A stretch of 64,000 nucleotides of DNA from contig NC_132810.1 in assembly GCF_048594095.1 (NCBI RefSeq), positions 9,557,501 through 9,621,500 on the forward strand. The letters run 5' to 3'. Every line of letters starts with the position of its first letter. The stretch's first letter is position 1. The DNA is from Paramormyrops kingsleyae (taxonomy: Eukaryota > Chordata > Actinopteri > Osteoglossiformes > Mormyridae). The position numbers and the translations under genes were made by a program. The notes beneath the pieces are model-generated. The model made no database searches, had not been told where the DNA came from, and saw only the letters and a program-made list of their open reading frames with translations. Of this stretch, positions 12,201 to 20,772 are shown one piece after another.

Positions 12201-15200
12201 CAGCAGACAGGCTTTCTCAGAGAGCCGCACGGTGAACCACAGAGATGGAGAGACAGTCTGCCTCATGACTTACGTGGCTGGGGGGGGGGGGGGGGGGGGC
12301 AAACGATTCTGCGGGGGCCACACCGCCCTTGACACGGGCAAGGAGGAGGAGCACTTAAGTCCACATTACGGCCTGCTGATTAAGACCCATGTAAGGCAAA
12401 GTGACGGACAACCATCATTGGTAGAGGGGAAAAAAAAAGTTAGGATAAAATATACTGTGACATCGCAGCTCCGAAGGTTCATCAATAAACTGACAGATCA
12501 TTTAGTGTCAATTAGGAGTGATAGATCGGCAGATCGCGACATCACCGCGGCCGGCATTAGTGGGGGAAGGCTGGCGTGATTGAGAGAGAGGGGTCACATT
12601 GAGAGGGAGAGTCCATACTGCTGTCAGACCTGGGGAGGGCAGCGTACTTTATTCTACGGCTGCACGGCCACTTAACTTCACCGCCCTCCCCAGGCCCGCA
12701 GCCTCCCCAGGAGACAAAGATAAGACTTAATGGCTCCTTTAGCCAAGGCTAGCTGTCCGCAAGCAGGAGCAACCAACATTCTGCTCTGATACTGGGGAGA
12801 GGACTACAGAAACCAACTTCAGAAACCAGTAAATGTTTTTCAGTGCAAATAATATTCACCAGATCACTAGAAACACTTTCCATTCAGCCTCAGCCTTGGC
12901 TTTTGGCTGGCCGAGGTGAGACAGGGATATGGAGGGATACGGAGGCAGCGGGACACTCACTTTGCAGAGCCGGTGCTGGGGGTCTCCTCTGCCCATCCTC
13001 CCTGCCGCCGGGGGGGTTTTGGAGGGGCTCCCTGACCAGGAGCAGAAGAGGGGCAGTCAGTTTAAGGTAAAGCCAACATCAGCATTTGGCAGACTGACAC
13101 ACATCAACAGCAGGTGCTACAGGAGTGACTAATGACCCCCCCCACCCCACCCCTACACTGGTCCTGGGTCACTACGCATCCAAGCAGCAAGAGCCCCTTT
13201 CCCAAGTTCTGCCCAAGCCCAGAAAGGAGACTACCAGCAAGAGAGCCCCTGTTAAGGGGAGTGTGGGAACGATACGGGGAATATGGAGGGTGGGTGCACG
13301 ACCTTAAATAGCTACAAACCATTTGCCGCTCATTCTCCGATTCTGAAAATAGTAGGCCGCTCCCAGCCGGACTGGGATCCAAGTTTTGAGGCGAGCTCAT
13401 GAATGAAGGAAGCGGAGAGCACCGGCAAAGAAGGTGGGCGTGTCCGAGCGAAGGGATTCATCAAGCACAACAAGCCTGCTGACCAAATTGGGTCTGTGAA
13501 GGACACACAGCGCCGATGAGGAATTCCTACCCCGCGACATGAAAGAGGCAATAATCTTTCCCCGGCGGCTCGGAGGCGGACAGATTTATACGATTGAACT
13601 GGGGTGTTTACAAAAAAACATAAATAAAATGAGGTCCAGGCCTCGTTTTGTGTTTGCGCCAAAACGGGAGATTAGGGATGGATGGGTGGGTAAATTCATG
13701 CAATTAAAGGAAAAAAATGGGACTTTGACAAGGACGAGGGAGGCAAAATTAACAACAAAAGGGGCCACTTATCATACAAAGACATTTATCTGGGTAAATC
13801 CTGCTTTTACTGACTGCAAACGGAAATCCATGCAGCAACGCCTGGGGTGGGGTAAAGGCAACTGGACCCATGGGAAAACGCGTGCGCTTAGGCGGCGGAG
13901 GAGATGTATGAGAGTAGCCAGAACCGCACTCCGCGGCAGGTCACAAGTAATAATTAAGTATCGATCTGCGGCGCCACAAATCCCCATTGTCGAGGGAGGG
14001 TACAAAGGCAGCGCGTCCAAAGGGGTTTATTAGAGGATTGACTGAACTTTCTGTACACGACTGAGACTGTGTTCAATGCACAACAACGGAAGCTGAACTG
14101 TGTGGGACGCCCACCAGTCCGAGCTGCTGCTAATTTCATTATGATATAACAAAGGGTACTTTGCTTATTCACAAAGCTCGCTGCCATGTAGAAACGCTCA
14201 TGGGAGTTTTACTTACACAGAAATGTTCTGAAGGCAGAGTGAAAAACGACTGGTTCAGAGAGTTAACCAATCAGACTGCAGAGAAGGTAAGTCTAAGTAA
14301 ATAGAGGAGGCAGGACCAACCAATCAGATGCCTCCTCGAGTTGCTTGGACCCACCTCCTGTACAATTTGATTGGTTATCTCTCTGAACCAATCATTTTTT
14401 CATTCTGCCCTCAGAACATTTTTGTGTAAGCGAAACTGCCACGAGCTGTAGAACCACACACAGATGCACCCATTAAACGCCTTCCAGACAAACAAAGCTG
14501 CTGTATCACTCAATACCTGATGTTACAGCATCAGGCAGAGATTCAAAACCGTCATAGTCTGGAGAAAACGTAAATTTACTGCTGGCATAAAACAAAAGTT
14601 TGAGTTTTAAACCCTTAGAGACTAAGTGTAAGACCTAGCCCTATTAGTGACGGCAGAGTCATGTCACATGGTCATGGGAAGATGGTTAGATGTTATTTGG
14701 GTTTAATAAACCTGGTGAGAGATCAAAAAAAATGGCCATTTTGGCTTTGATTAAAGGGACAGGGAAACAAGATGGGGAACAGGTCTACAAATTTGTGGGG
14801 GGATCAAGGGCTCAAATCACCTTTTTTTGCCCAATCCCAGATAGCATGTGACGAGGGTGAGGGGTGGATAAGTAATACTGAGATTTCACATGGCCTGGCA
14901 TATTTACCATGGCCCTCATTAATGCCAAAGCCTCGCCAAACATGCAGCATTTAGTACAGTAATTCTTCCTCAGCTCAAATCCAGTTAAAACTAGAAAAAT
15001 AAGCCCAATATGGGGCTGATTGAGGGTTATTTTGAGGAGGATGGAAATATATTTTAAAAAAAAAACGTTTGTGGACAAAACATCTACAGTGAAAGAGACC
15101 CAAAGAATGCATCTCACGTGTGCTTTGGGTCACCGGGGTCGCGAGAATCCTGATTTTACAACAGGGAAGTTGGCCTAATTTGGGAAGACTATCGCAAACA

Positions 15201-17677
15201 CATCGCTGGAATTCCTGTTCGGGGGACTCTGGGCCGCTCACGGCCTGCCGCTCGAGGGGACAAATTCAGGCCACCATACTCCAAATTCCAACGACTTGAA
15301 ATAAAGCAGATAGATAGATGTCGTTTCTAATTTAACTCTGTACAAATTAGGCCCGCGATTATTTTGTGGGATTCTTTAGGCGAACTTGGGACCTTGGGTG
15401 CAAAGGCCAGAAAGCGAGTGGAGTCCATGAGACTGAGACTGAGACGCTGACTGATTTGTCCCCATATTGGACAGGAAAGCCCCTGGTTTTCCAGAGAAGC
15501 AGGATACAGAGACCGACAATGGTGACAAAGGTGCAGTGAGCCAGCATGAATGTCACCTAATGTACGAAATGAAACACAATCCACTGTGACCCTTGTTGGG
15601 CCTGGTGGTTATTACATTAGCAAAGCTTTGTGTCATATTACAGAATCACTTACAAAAAATAATATGCAAGCGTCACCTAAAGCTCCTTTAAGGGCCGTGG
15701 TAGTCAGGGATGGGTGCTTGTTATCGGAAGGTTGCTAATTCGAATCTCCAACCACCAAAGTACCACTGAGGTACCTGAGCAAGGTACCACCCCCGAGCAC
15801 TGCTCCCTGGGCGCTGAATAAGCTGCCCACTGCTATGTCACATACGGGTTAAATGCAGAGGCCACATTTTGCTGTGGTGTATCAACAATCAATCAGTTTC
15901 ACCTCACTATAGCCAAACAGGTCTTAGACCACCGAGACCAGGCAGAGGTGGAAAGTTCAGGTCCAGAAAGCACAAATCCAGACCAAGATTTTGTCTCAAC
16001 CAGCTAGTACTCGGCGACTGCAACTCTTTATGTTCAACTGGTTGGTTGAACCAAATCTTGGTCCGGATTTTTTTACTTACTGGACCTGGAACTTTGCAAA
16101 TCTGCAGGCAGACACCTTAGCAACATACGCTGAGTAAGGATTAATGGTGGCAATCTGCGAGGCCACAAAAGGCGATGAGTAATATGAGCGATACACTGTG
16201 GTGGAGAGCAGACCATCCTTCTTGGATTGGGAAATCGTGATGCTGACATGAAGGTACTTAAGAAGGATTGAGTTCAACGGAAATGAAGATGGGGATGAGC
16301 ACTGCAGCTGCACTTAAGGTGAAAATGAAAATGAAGACAGGCCAGATTGTGTATAAATATTATTTCAGCTGCCTCTAAAAAGCCAGATTCACACTGGCGC
16401 ACAACCGCAAATGTGTCAGGAAGCCGCTTAAGTGGCATCTGGAGGCTGGTCGGGCGACACGTTATAAATCCCGTAACACTTGGTTAGTAAACATCTTGCA
16501 AAACACAAAAGACCACAGCTGTCCGGGAGAGCTGCAAAAAATAAACATTTTGTTCTACATAAATTGTGATACCAAGCAAGAATCCGTAATTTAAAAAAAA
16601 CACAGCAGGAAGATTAATTTTTTTAAAAAGCATAACAAAGCACAGTATCCATCTCCAACTTCCATCTATGCAGTAATTTGATATAACATTACACCATCCT
16701 TTACATTAAACTCGGTATGTATGTTGGGTGCGTGTGTATGTGTTTTGTCACACAGACACATTGATTACTCAGATGTACTGACTTATAGTATGCACATCAT
16801 CAAAGTGGTACAGAGTTATAACAACCCTACTGTTCCCTACAATATACTTAAGAGATCCGTATACCTCCTTTACGTGATAGTCAACCAGCAAAGCAGGGAT
16901 GTTTGATGCAAAGCCAAAATCACCGTACAGAGTCCGGGACCCCCTGCAGGCTGCCCCGGCCACCTTACCTCCCCAGCCGTCGCAGAAGAGGCTGCCTTCC
17001 CGGCGCTCCGCGGCTCGTCCGGCGGCGGGGGCTCCGCAGGCTGCCGAGCCCTTCGTCCCGACTTCGCAGCCTGCAGTGCAGTAACAGTCAGGGCAGTGAA
17101 GCTGACATTTTTCAGTTTTATTTTGGATCTGCTTGTCACATTTACGTACCGGGGCAAAGAAGTTAGTAAAAGGTGTTCAATTTGAATCGATCGAGATTTA
17201 AATAGCGGGCGTTAATTTAATCCGTGGCGTTTAAACGGTAAGATTTACAGCGATGCTTTGGTGAATGATCTATAAGCTTTCTTTCCTTTTGCATCCAACC
17301 GCCCGCTAATTTGCTAATCGCCTGACTAGCGAATGGCCAAATCTATGTTAATAGCGAAACTTCCTAACCCCAGAAACAGGAAAATGAATGCGTATAGTCC
17401 TTGACAGACTAAAGGGTTTGAATGCATCATAATCGGGGGTACATTTAGGCGCAGTCTTCCTTCGTTTTTCAATTAACATTAGCTAAAATGCTAACCATTA
17501 TCATGCAGTGTCAAAGGGGAAAAACTAGGATGAGAACTGAAGAAAATCTAATGGTGATCGTCTTTACTTCTGTGTCGTACGATAACCTACATCATGTTTG
17601 CATTTATTAAAAGATGCCCCCCCCCAACTCACAGTTTTTTTCACAGAGTTGTCTCCAAGCTGCACACCATCGTCCAT
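4792..17677 (-). CDS. ift43: Intraflagellar transport protein 43 homolog, complete, nine exons
   Basis: IFT43 is a small subunit of the IFT-A complex, which drives retrograde transport and membrane-protein entry in cilia. Coding exons on the minus strand, in transcript order, are 17633-17677, 16969-17070, 12961-13031, 10800-10835, 10319-10362, 6991-7063, 5648-5723, 5111-5173 and 4792-4902. All introns are GT-AG and all phases agree, giving 621 nt, or 206 residues plus a TGA stop. Human IFT43 is 208-213 aa. Shared landmarks are SGRRARQ near residue 20, RRQGGWA near 60, RLRPQ near 87, DIPVIPDLE from 100, NRVMTYRDLDNELMKFSA from about 128, DGEIDLKLLTKVLAPE from 150 and EDVGWDWDHLFTEVSSE from 171. 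The N-terminal half is rich in charged residues and proline and diverges most; the C-terminal half, the conserved part, is nearly colinear with human. The start ATG has A at -3 and G at +4. The gene diverges from tgfb3. Confidence 0.95.
5111..5173 (-). CDS. ift43: ift43 exon 8
   Basis: Encodes exactly 21 codons, residues 150-170 (DGEIDLKLL...EQEVRE). Acceptor CCCCAG and donor GTGAGT are clear, and both ends are phase 0. Confidence 0.95.
5648..5723 (-). CDS. ift43: ift43 exon 7
   Basis: Encodes residues 124-149, including NRVMTYRDLDNELMKF. The polypyrimidine tract of its acceptor is formed largely by a (CT)n microsatellite at 5740-5760. The donor is GTAAGA. Confidence 0.95.
5740..5760. repeat. 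(AG/CT)n microsatellite in a splice acceptor region
   Basis: About ten GA dinucleotides on the plus strand. On the transcribed strand this is a CT run lying some 17 bases upstream of the ift43 exon 7 acceptor, so its length may influence splicing. Confidence 0.85.
6033..6211. repeat. Two (AAT)n microsatellites
   Basis: AAT/ACT triplet tracts occupy about 6033-6098 and 6173-6211, separated by about 75 bases of unique sequence, inside ift43 intron 6. They create open frames coding for poly-Asn or poly-Ile, which are not genes. Confidence 0.9.
6991..7063 (-). CDS. ift43: ift43 exon 6
   Basis: Encodes residues 100-124 with DIPVIPDLEGVQEED. It matches the human DIPIIPDLEEVQEED segment closely. 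Donor GTACCT, acceptor TTTCAG. Confidence 0.95.
8170..8192. repeat. Poly-G tract, 23 bases
   Basis: The longest uninterrupted G run in the window, inside ift43 intron 5. Its exact length should be treated as uncertain, because such runs are prone to sequencing error. Confidence 0.85.
9257..9468 (-). mobile_element. tRNA-derived SINE copy
   Basis: Read on the minus strand, a tRNA-like head begins near 9468 with a good A box (TGGCCTGGTGGG), followed by a B box (GGTTCCAATCC). A body containing GAGCAAGGCCCTTAACCCC follows, and an AT-rich tail ends near 9257. That body motif is common in fish SINEs. The copy lies in ift43 intron 5. I read it as a retrotransposed fossil, not a working tRNA gene, because the cloverleaf arms do not pair. 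Confidence 0.75.
10319..10362 (-). CDS. ift43: ift43 exon 5
   Basis: Encodes residues 85-100 (RLRPQTPQESDDEG). The acceptor is a tandem NAGNAG (GCAGCAG); the upstream choice would extend the exon to 10365 and add one residue without changing frame. Confidence 0.9.
10415..10433. repeat. Poly-G tract, 19 bases
   Basis: Uninterrupted G run in ift43 intron 4, about 50 bases upstream (transcript sense) of the exon 5 acceptor. On the transcribed strand it is poly-C. Confidence 0.85.
10800..10835 (-). CDS. ift43: ift43 exon 4 (36-nt microexon)
   Basis: Encodes residues 73-85, SGRRPATDELEE, matching the human KFRRKASEEIED segment in position and character. Acceptor CTAG and donor GTGAGT flank it. 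The phases (2 in, 2 out) fit both neighbours. Confidence 0.85.
12280..12299. repeat. Poly-G tract, 20 bases
   Basis: Uninterrupted G run in ift43 intron 3. It sits inside a plus-strand open frame that I reject as a gene. Confidence 0.85.
12961..13031 (-). CDS. ift43: ift43 exon 3
   Basis: Encodes residues 50-73 with KPPRRQGGWAEE, equivalent to the human PRCRQGGWAGD segment. Acceptor GGTCAG and donor GTGAGT. Confidence 0.92.
14194..14446. mobile_element. Foldback MITE with long terminal inverted repeats
   Basis: The left arm (14196-14275) and the reverse complement of the right arm (14365-14446) match over about 80 bases with scattered differences. Both carry ACACA.AAATGTTCTGA, then GGTTCAGAGAG and AACCAATCA. 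The short centre contains a further inverted pair, GAGGAGGCA and TGCCTCCTC. The flanks share TGTAGAA (14187-14193 and 14447-14453), a likely 7-8 bp target-site duplication. There is no coding capacity, so this is a non-autonomous DNA element in ift43 intron 2. An 8-bp duplication would suggest the hAT superfamily, but the family is not assigned. Confidence 0.8.
15690..15896 (+). mobile_element. tRNA-derived SINE copy, same family as 52416-52616
   Basis: A tRNA-like head with a degenerate B box (AATTCGAATCTCC) is followed by a body with CCACTGAGGTACCTGAGCAA, TGGGCGCTGAATAAGCTGCC and GGGTTAAATGCAGAGG. The body is close to identical to the copy near 52.5 kb. The GGGTTAAATGCAGAG tail is widespread in fish SINEs of the HE1-like type. 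Confidence 0.8.
15942..16105. mobile_element. Short foldback MITE
   Basis: The left end (CAGAGGTGGAAAGTTCAGG...) and the reverse complement of the right end (CAGATTTGCAAAGTTCCAGG...) form inverted repeats of about 65 bases. Both contain GGTCCAG and GACCAAGATTT. The internal sequence is only about 30 bases, and there is no coding capacity. The direct 8-mer CAGGCAGA occurs at 15939-15946 and 16105-16112 and may be the target-site duplication, although it overlaps the left terminus. The element lies just downstream of the SINE. Confidence 0.75.
16969..17070 (-). CDS. ift43: ift43 exon 2
   Basis: Encodes 34 codons (residues 16-49), AAKSGRRARQ followed by a proline-rich segment and ending SATAGE. 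It aligns with human AKMGRRAQQ...LTGE, including the exon end. Acceptor CTGCAG, donor GTAAGG. Confidence 0.9.
17633..17677 (-). CDS. ift43: ift43 exon 1 with start codon
   Basis: Encodes MDDGVQLGDNSVKKT (15 codons) and ends in phase 0 at donor GTGAGT. The ATG context is AAAATGG, which is strong. The human N-terminus also begins with an acidic MEDLL-type segment. Phase and position upstream of exon 2 fit, but there is little residue-level conservation. Confidence 0.75.
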
Positions 17678-17745
17678 TTTTGCTCCCGTGTTTATGCTTA
17701 GGGATTCTACTTCCTGGAGATCGTTGTCGGCGTCATACGGCAACC

Positions 17746-17799
17746 GTTCCCATGGTGACCGGCCAGGTACTTGACGCGCTGCTGGTTTCCATGGTGTTT
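17746..17799 (-). promoter_or_regulatory. ift43: Putative X-box (RFX-binding) pair at the ift43 promoter
   Basis: On the minus strand GTCACCATGGGAAC (17746-17759) fits the RFX X-box pattern GTNRCC-N2-RGYAAC with one mismatch, about 70 bases upstream of the ift43 start codon. A weaker, similar palindrome around CCATGG lies at 17786-17799. RFX factors are established activators of ciliary genes, so the location fits the gene. Binding itself is inferred. Confidence 0.55.
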
Positions 17800-19812
17800 G
17801 GAAGCGGAAACTACTTGGTCAATTGATGTTGATGTAAAGCATCTTCGCGATTACAGATTAATAGTTCCCCTTCATCTCTTTGCTGCTTATGGGTTTACTG
17901 TGCTTTTTACGATTGTTTATTCAATTTGCATTTTGGATCAGTAACATTTGTGGAGTATACTGGCTTAGTTCTCATAAACGCTTAAAAAATTGCTTACGTA
18001 TGAGGTTACAGGAATGTCATTTGTCATTAAACGAGAATGACAAATACGAAAAATGTTGTCATCAGTAATAGAAGTAGACTACAATTACAGCAACTAATTT
18101 ATAATGCGGAATTTCTAACAAATCAATTAGAAACCTCTACACAATACGGCATTGCAATAATGTTTAGCATGTTGTGGAATCACATAGCCAAGCACAGATA
18201 TAATAGTGAGGTCATTTGTGGTTATGGCATCCATTAGGAACGTAAAGTTTATTTTTGTTAGTCAATGGATAGTTGGTTGGGTGCCAGCAATTCAAGGTCT
18301 TGTATTGTTTACTAGGACATCGGGACTATGAATGTTGATTTTAGCTCCTTCGTCTCTGCCTTATATAGCAATGTTCAACGCGAAACTTCCCAACACAAGT
18401 AACGAATGGCGAGTTACTTCATGCAGGGGTCATATATGCATTCCTTTGTGGTCTAGGTGGAGGCCAGATACATCAAACCACTCGCCTTTTCTGGAATCTA
18501 TTATTGGCTAGGAGGTACTGAAGATAACGCTACGCAGGCGTGGCATTATCTGCATTAAAACGACATTTATCAAATTCTATTTGAATGAATGAGCAATTGT
18601 GAATGGGAACAAATATTTTGCTGCAAGTGCCCTGTTGACCAAGTCATTTAACGATGGAAATGATTTCATCCTGCTGATGTATGGGCACTGCTGTCTGGGA
18701 AATGGGGGAGAGTGACAACAACCAGAGGAATAACGGAATGTGAGGTTGTGGGACTGGGAAGGGGGTGATACATGACCACCGCTTTGCAAAAGAAAGAGTC
18801 GCCACTTGATATGGGAGACAAAGCAGCACAAAATCCAACTGGGTAAAATGAGAGAATAAAAAACTGTTTTATTTTAAAATGGCCAATTTTAAGGAAAATG
18901 TAATGTTTACATAGGCTATACGTTTAACCACATGTAACTACAGTGAATAGTTTGTATAAAGGATACTGTGACAGACAACCATTCGTCAAAACTGTACAAT
19001 ACAAAATGTTCCAGAAAGGTGTCTTCCTCCATTTTACTCATAGGGGTTTAAAAATGAATAATAAATGCAATTTTTTTGGATATTGACTGGAGTGATAGTT
19101 GCCAAACATTTACCTTAAAAGGCAAATTACATTTCTGTCATTTCAAATTACATAGCGTTTTGTCCGATGCTTTCTGACCATATATAAAATATACTTCAAT
19201 CCAAAATAGCTCCGGGATATTACGTAGGTAAACACAAAAATTACACCAAGGAGAAGAAAACGATAAAAAAAAAGAAAAACGGAAAAGAGGGACCTGTCCA
19301 TTTATTAAGTTCTGGTTTATTTCAAGTTAAAAAGATGAAATTGCCGTATAATTCCACCAGAGGGAGCTGACAAACCGAATGTTTTTTAGACTTTAACGAC
19401 TTTCAGTGAAGAAGCTAAATTAAAATGAAATATGAATTTTAATTCGTTTTCAATTCTTGCCTTACGCATTGTGTTTTATTGCGGAATGTATGGAGTAACT
19501 TCTAGTGGCTTCTCATAACCAGATATATCATAACATTATTAAAAGTCTATGTAGGCTAAGTAAGTCACTTTAAACGAAATCACTTTATAAGCAATACTAA
19601 AGTGCTGAAGGATGACTTGCTATGGGTCCTGAAAACGGCATATCAACAGTCTAGTGAATAACCGAAACATCGTTTTGTAAATCCAATCAAGACGACAAGC
19701 CCATAAAAGTAGCTCGTGGACATATAGTTTGCACTAGATTGTCGAATGCAATTAAAGCCATCGTAATTTACAGGAGGGACCGGCGACACTCGAAGATGCG
19801 ATAACCTGCAGT
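17800..19812. other. Divergent intergenic region between ift43 and tgfb3
   Basis: About 2 kb of AT-rich sequence separates the two divergent promoters. I see no gene, no long repeat and no SINE. AT-rich unique stretches near 18860-19300 and 19380-19740 are candidates for tgfb3 regulatory DNA, but nothing specific can be read. Confidence 0.6.
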
Positions 19813-19852
19813 CCCCTCCCCCGCAACGTCACGGAGAAAAGTCGGTATAAAT
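19813..19852 (+). promoter_or_regulatory. tgfb3: tgfb3 core promoter: C-rich box, CRE-like site and TATA box
   Basis: A C-rich box (about 19813-19822), a CRE-like element (CAACGTCAC, 19824-19832; the minus strand reads GTGACGTTG) and TATAAAT (19846-19852) occur within 40 bases. Transcription should start near 19876. The human TGFB3 promoter is known to use a TATA box with a proximal CRE, and the spacing here is similar. CREB/ATF responsiveness is inferred. Confidence 0.75.
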
Positions 19853-19990
19853 GATCCTCTGAAAGGGAAAAAGTGCGAGACTCGTTGCGATCGCGGAGGG
19901 AGAGGCGAGAGAGACAGAGGGGACCGAGTCTGAGATCCCGCATCAGCAGCGGCTAGTGAAAAAGGGAAGAAAAGTCGCGATCGAGACGCA

Positions 19991-20412
19991 ATGCTGTACC
20001 TTGGTAGACCTGACGACTTCTGATCGTGCGAGCTGCAGAAAAGAAATGCTAATGGTGTTCCCGATCGATGAGAAGTACGAAAAGTCACCGGGGAAAGCTT
20101 AATGAAGCTTCGTCTGCAATAAAGCTACGCTTTAAAATATGATTTGGAATATTTTTGGGAATATTCGCCCGGATTCCGCTGAGCGACTGCCCACTGTAAA
20201 TCATCACTGGCAAAAATGGGATCTCCTTGGGAGAAGTATTCATTGAGTAGCTAAATGCGAAAGAGAAGGAAAAGAAGATTACGTAAATCACTAATAAACG
20301 TTAATCAAACAGTTTAATAATATTACATATCCATTTCGTCAACGCACGGTTTGCTGATATTGGGAGTCACTTAGACTAGATGGGAATAAGTTATTTAATT
20401 TGTTTACTTTAA
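19991..20412 (+). promoter_or_regulatory. tgfb3: tgfb3 5' leader with eight upstream ORFs
   Basis: Between the predicted start site and the tgfb3 ATG every AUG opens a short closed frame: 19991 (10 aa), 20046 (18 aa), 20068 (24 aa), 20102 (6 aa), 20139 (35 aa), 20216 (12 aa), 20255 (20 aa, very basic) and 20380 (10 aa, ends 20412). Several are coupled: TAATG at 20100-20104, ATGA at 20139-20142 and TAAATG at 20252-20257. The AUG at 20216 has the strongest context (A at -3, G at +4). The last stop is 14 bases before the main AUG, leaving little room to reinitiate. Human TGFB3 mRNA is likewise known for a long inhibitory leader with many uORFs. The effect here is inferred. Confidence 0.8.
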
Positions 20413-20426
20413 CGAACGACTTAACA

Positions 20427-20772
20427 ATGTATTTGAGTAAAGCACTTTTGTTTTTCCTGTTTTTGAACTTCGTGACAATGAGTCTGTCGCTTTCCACTTG
20501 CACCACTGTGGACATCGACCACATAAAGAAAAAGAGAGTCGAGGCTATCCGGGGACAGATTCTGAGCAAGCTCCGATTAACCAGCCCGCCGCAAACACTG
20601 GGTCCGAACCAGGTCCCTTTCAACGTACTGGCGCTGTATAACAGCACCAAAGAGCTGCTCGAAGAGTTGGGGAGGGACCGGCAGCAGAGCTGCGGCCAGG
20701 ATAACACGGAGACCGAATACTATGCCAAAGAGATACACAAATTCAACATGATTCAGGGAACTTCAGAAAACA
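20427..20772 (+). CDS. tgfb3: tgfb3 exon 1 (signal peptide and LAP straitjacket)
   Basis: Encodes residues 1-115 plus the first base of codon 116. The ATG at 20427 is chosen over an in-frame AUG-like start because residues 1-22 form a signal peptide and LSTC follows directly, as in TGFB3. KKKRVEAIRGQILSKLRLTS is the conserved straitjacket helix. Donor GTAAGT. Confidence 0.97.

Larger units (their letters stand above)
13032..16968 (-). other. ift43: ift43 intron 2
   Basis: Contains two foldback elements (14194-14446 and about 15942-16105) and a plus-strand SINE (15690-15896). Unique AT-rich stretches, notably 14830-14980, look undisturbed and may be conserved non-coding DNA. No exon was recognised. 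Confidence 0.6.

Noticed and set aside
12042..12332. 96-codon plus-strand frame with a good ATG and non-repetitive start
   Set aside because: It lies inside ift43 intron 3, ends in a poly-G tract, and matches no family I know; no splice context supports it.
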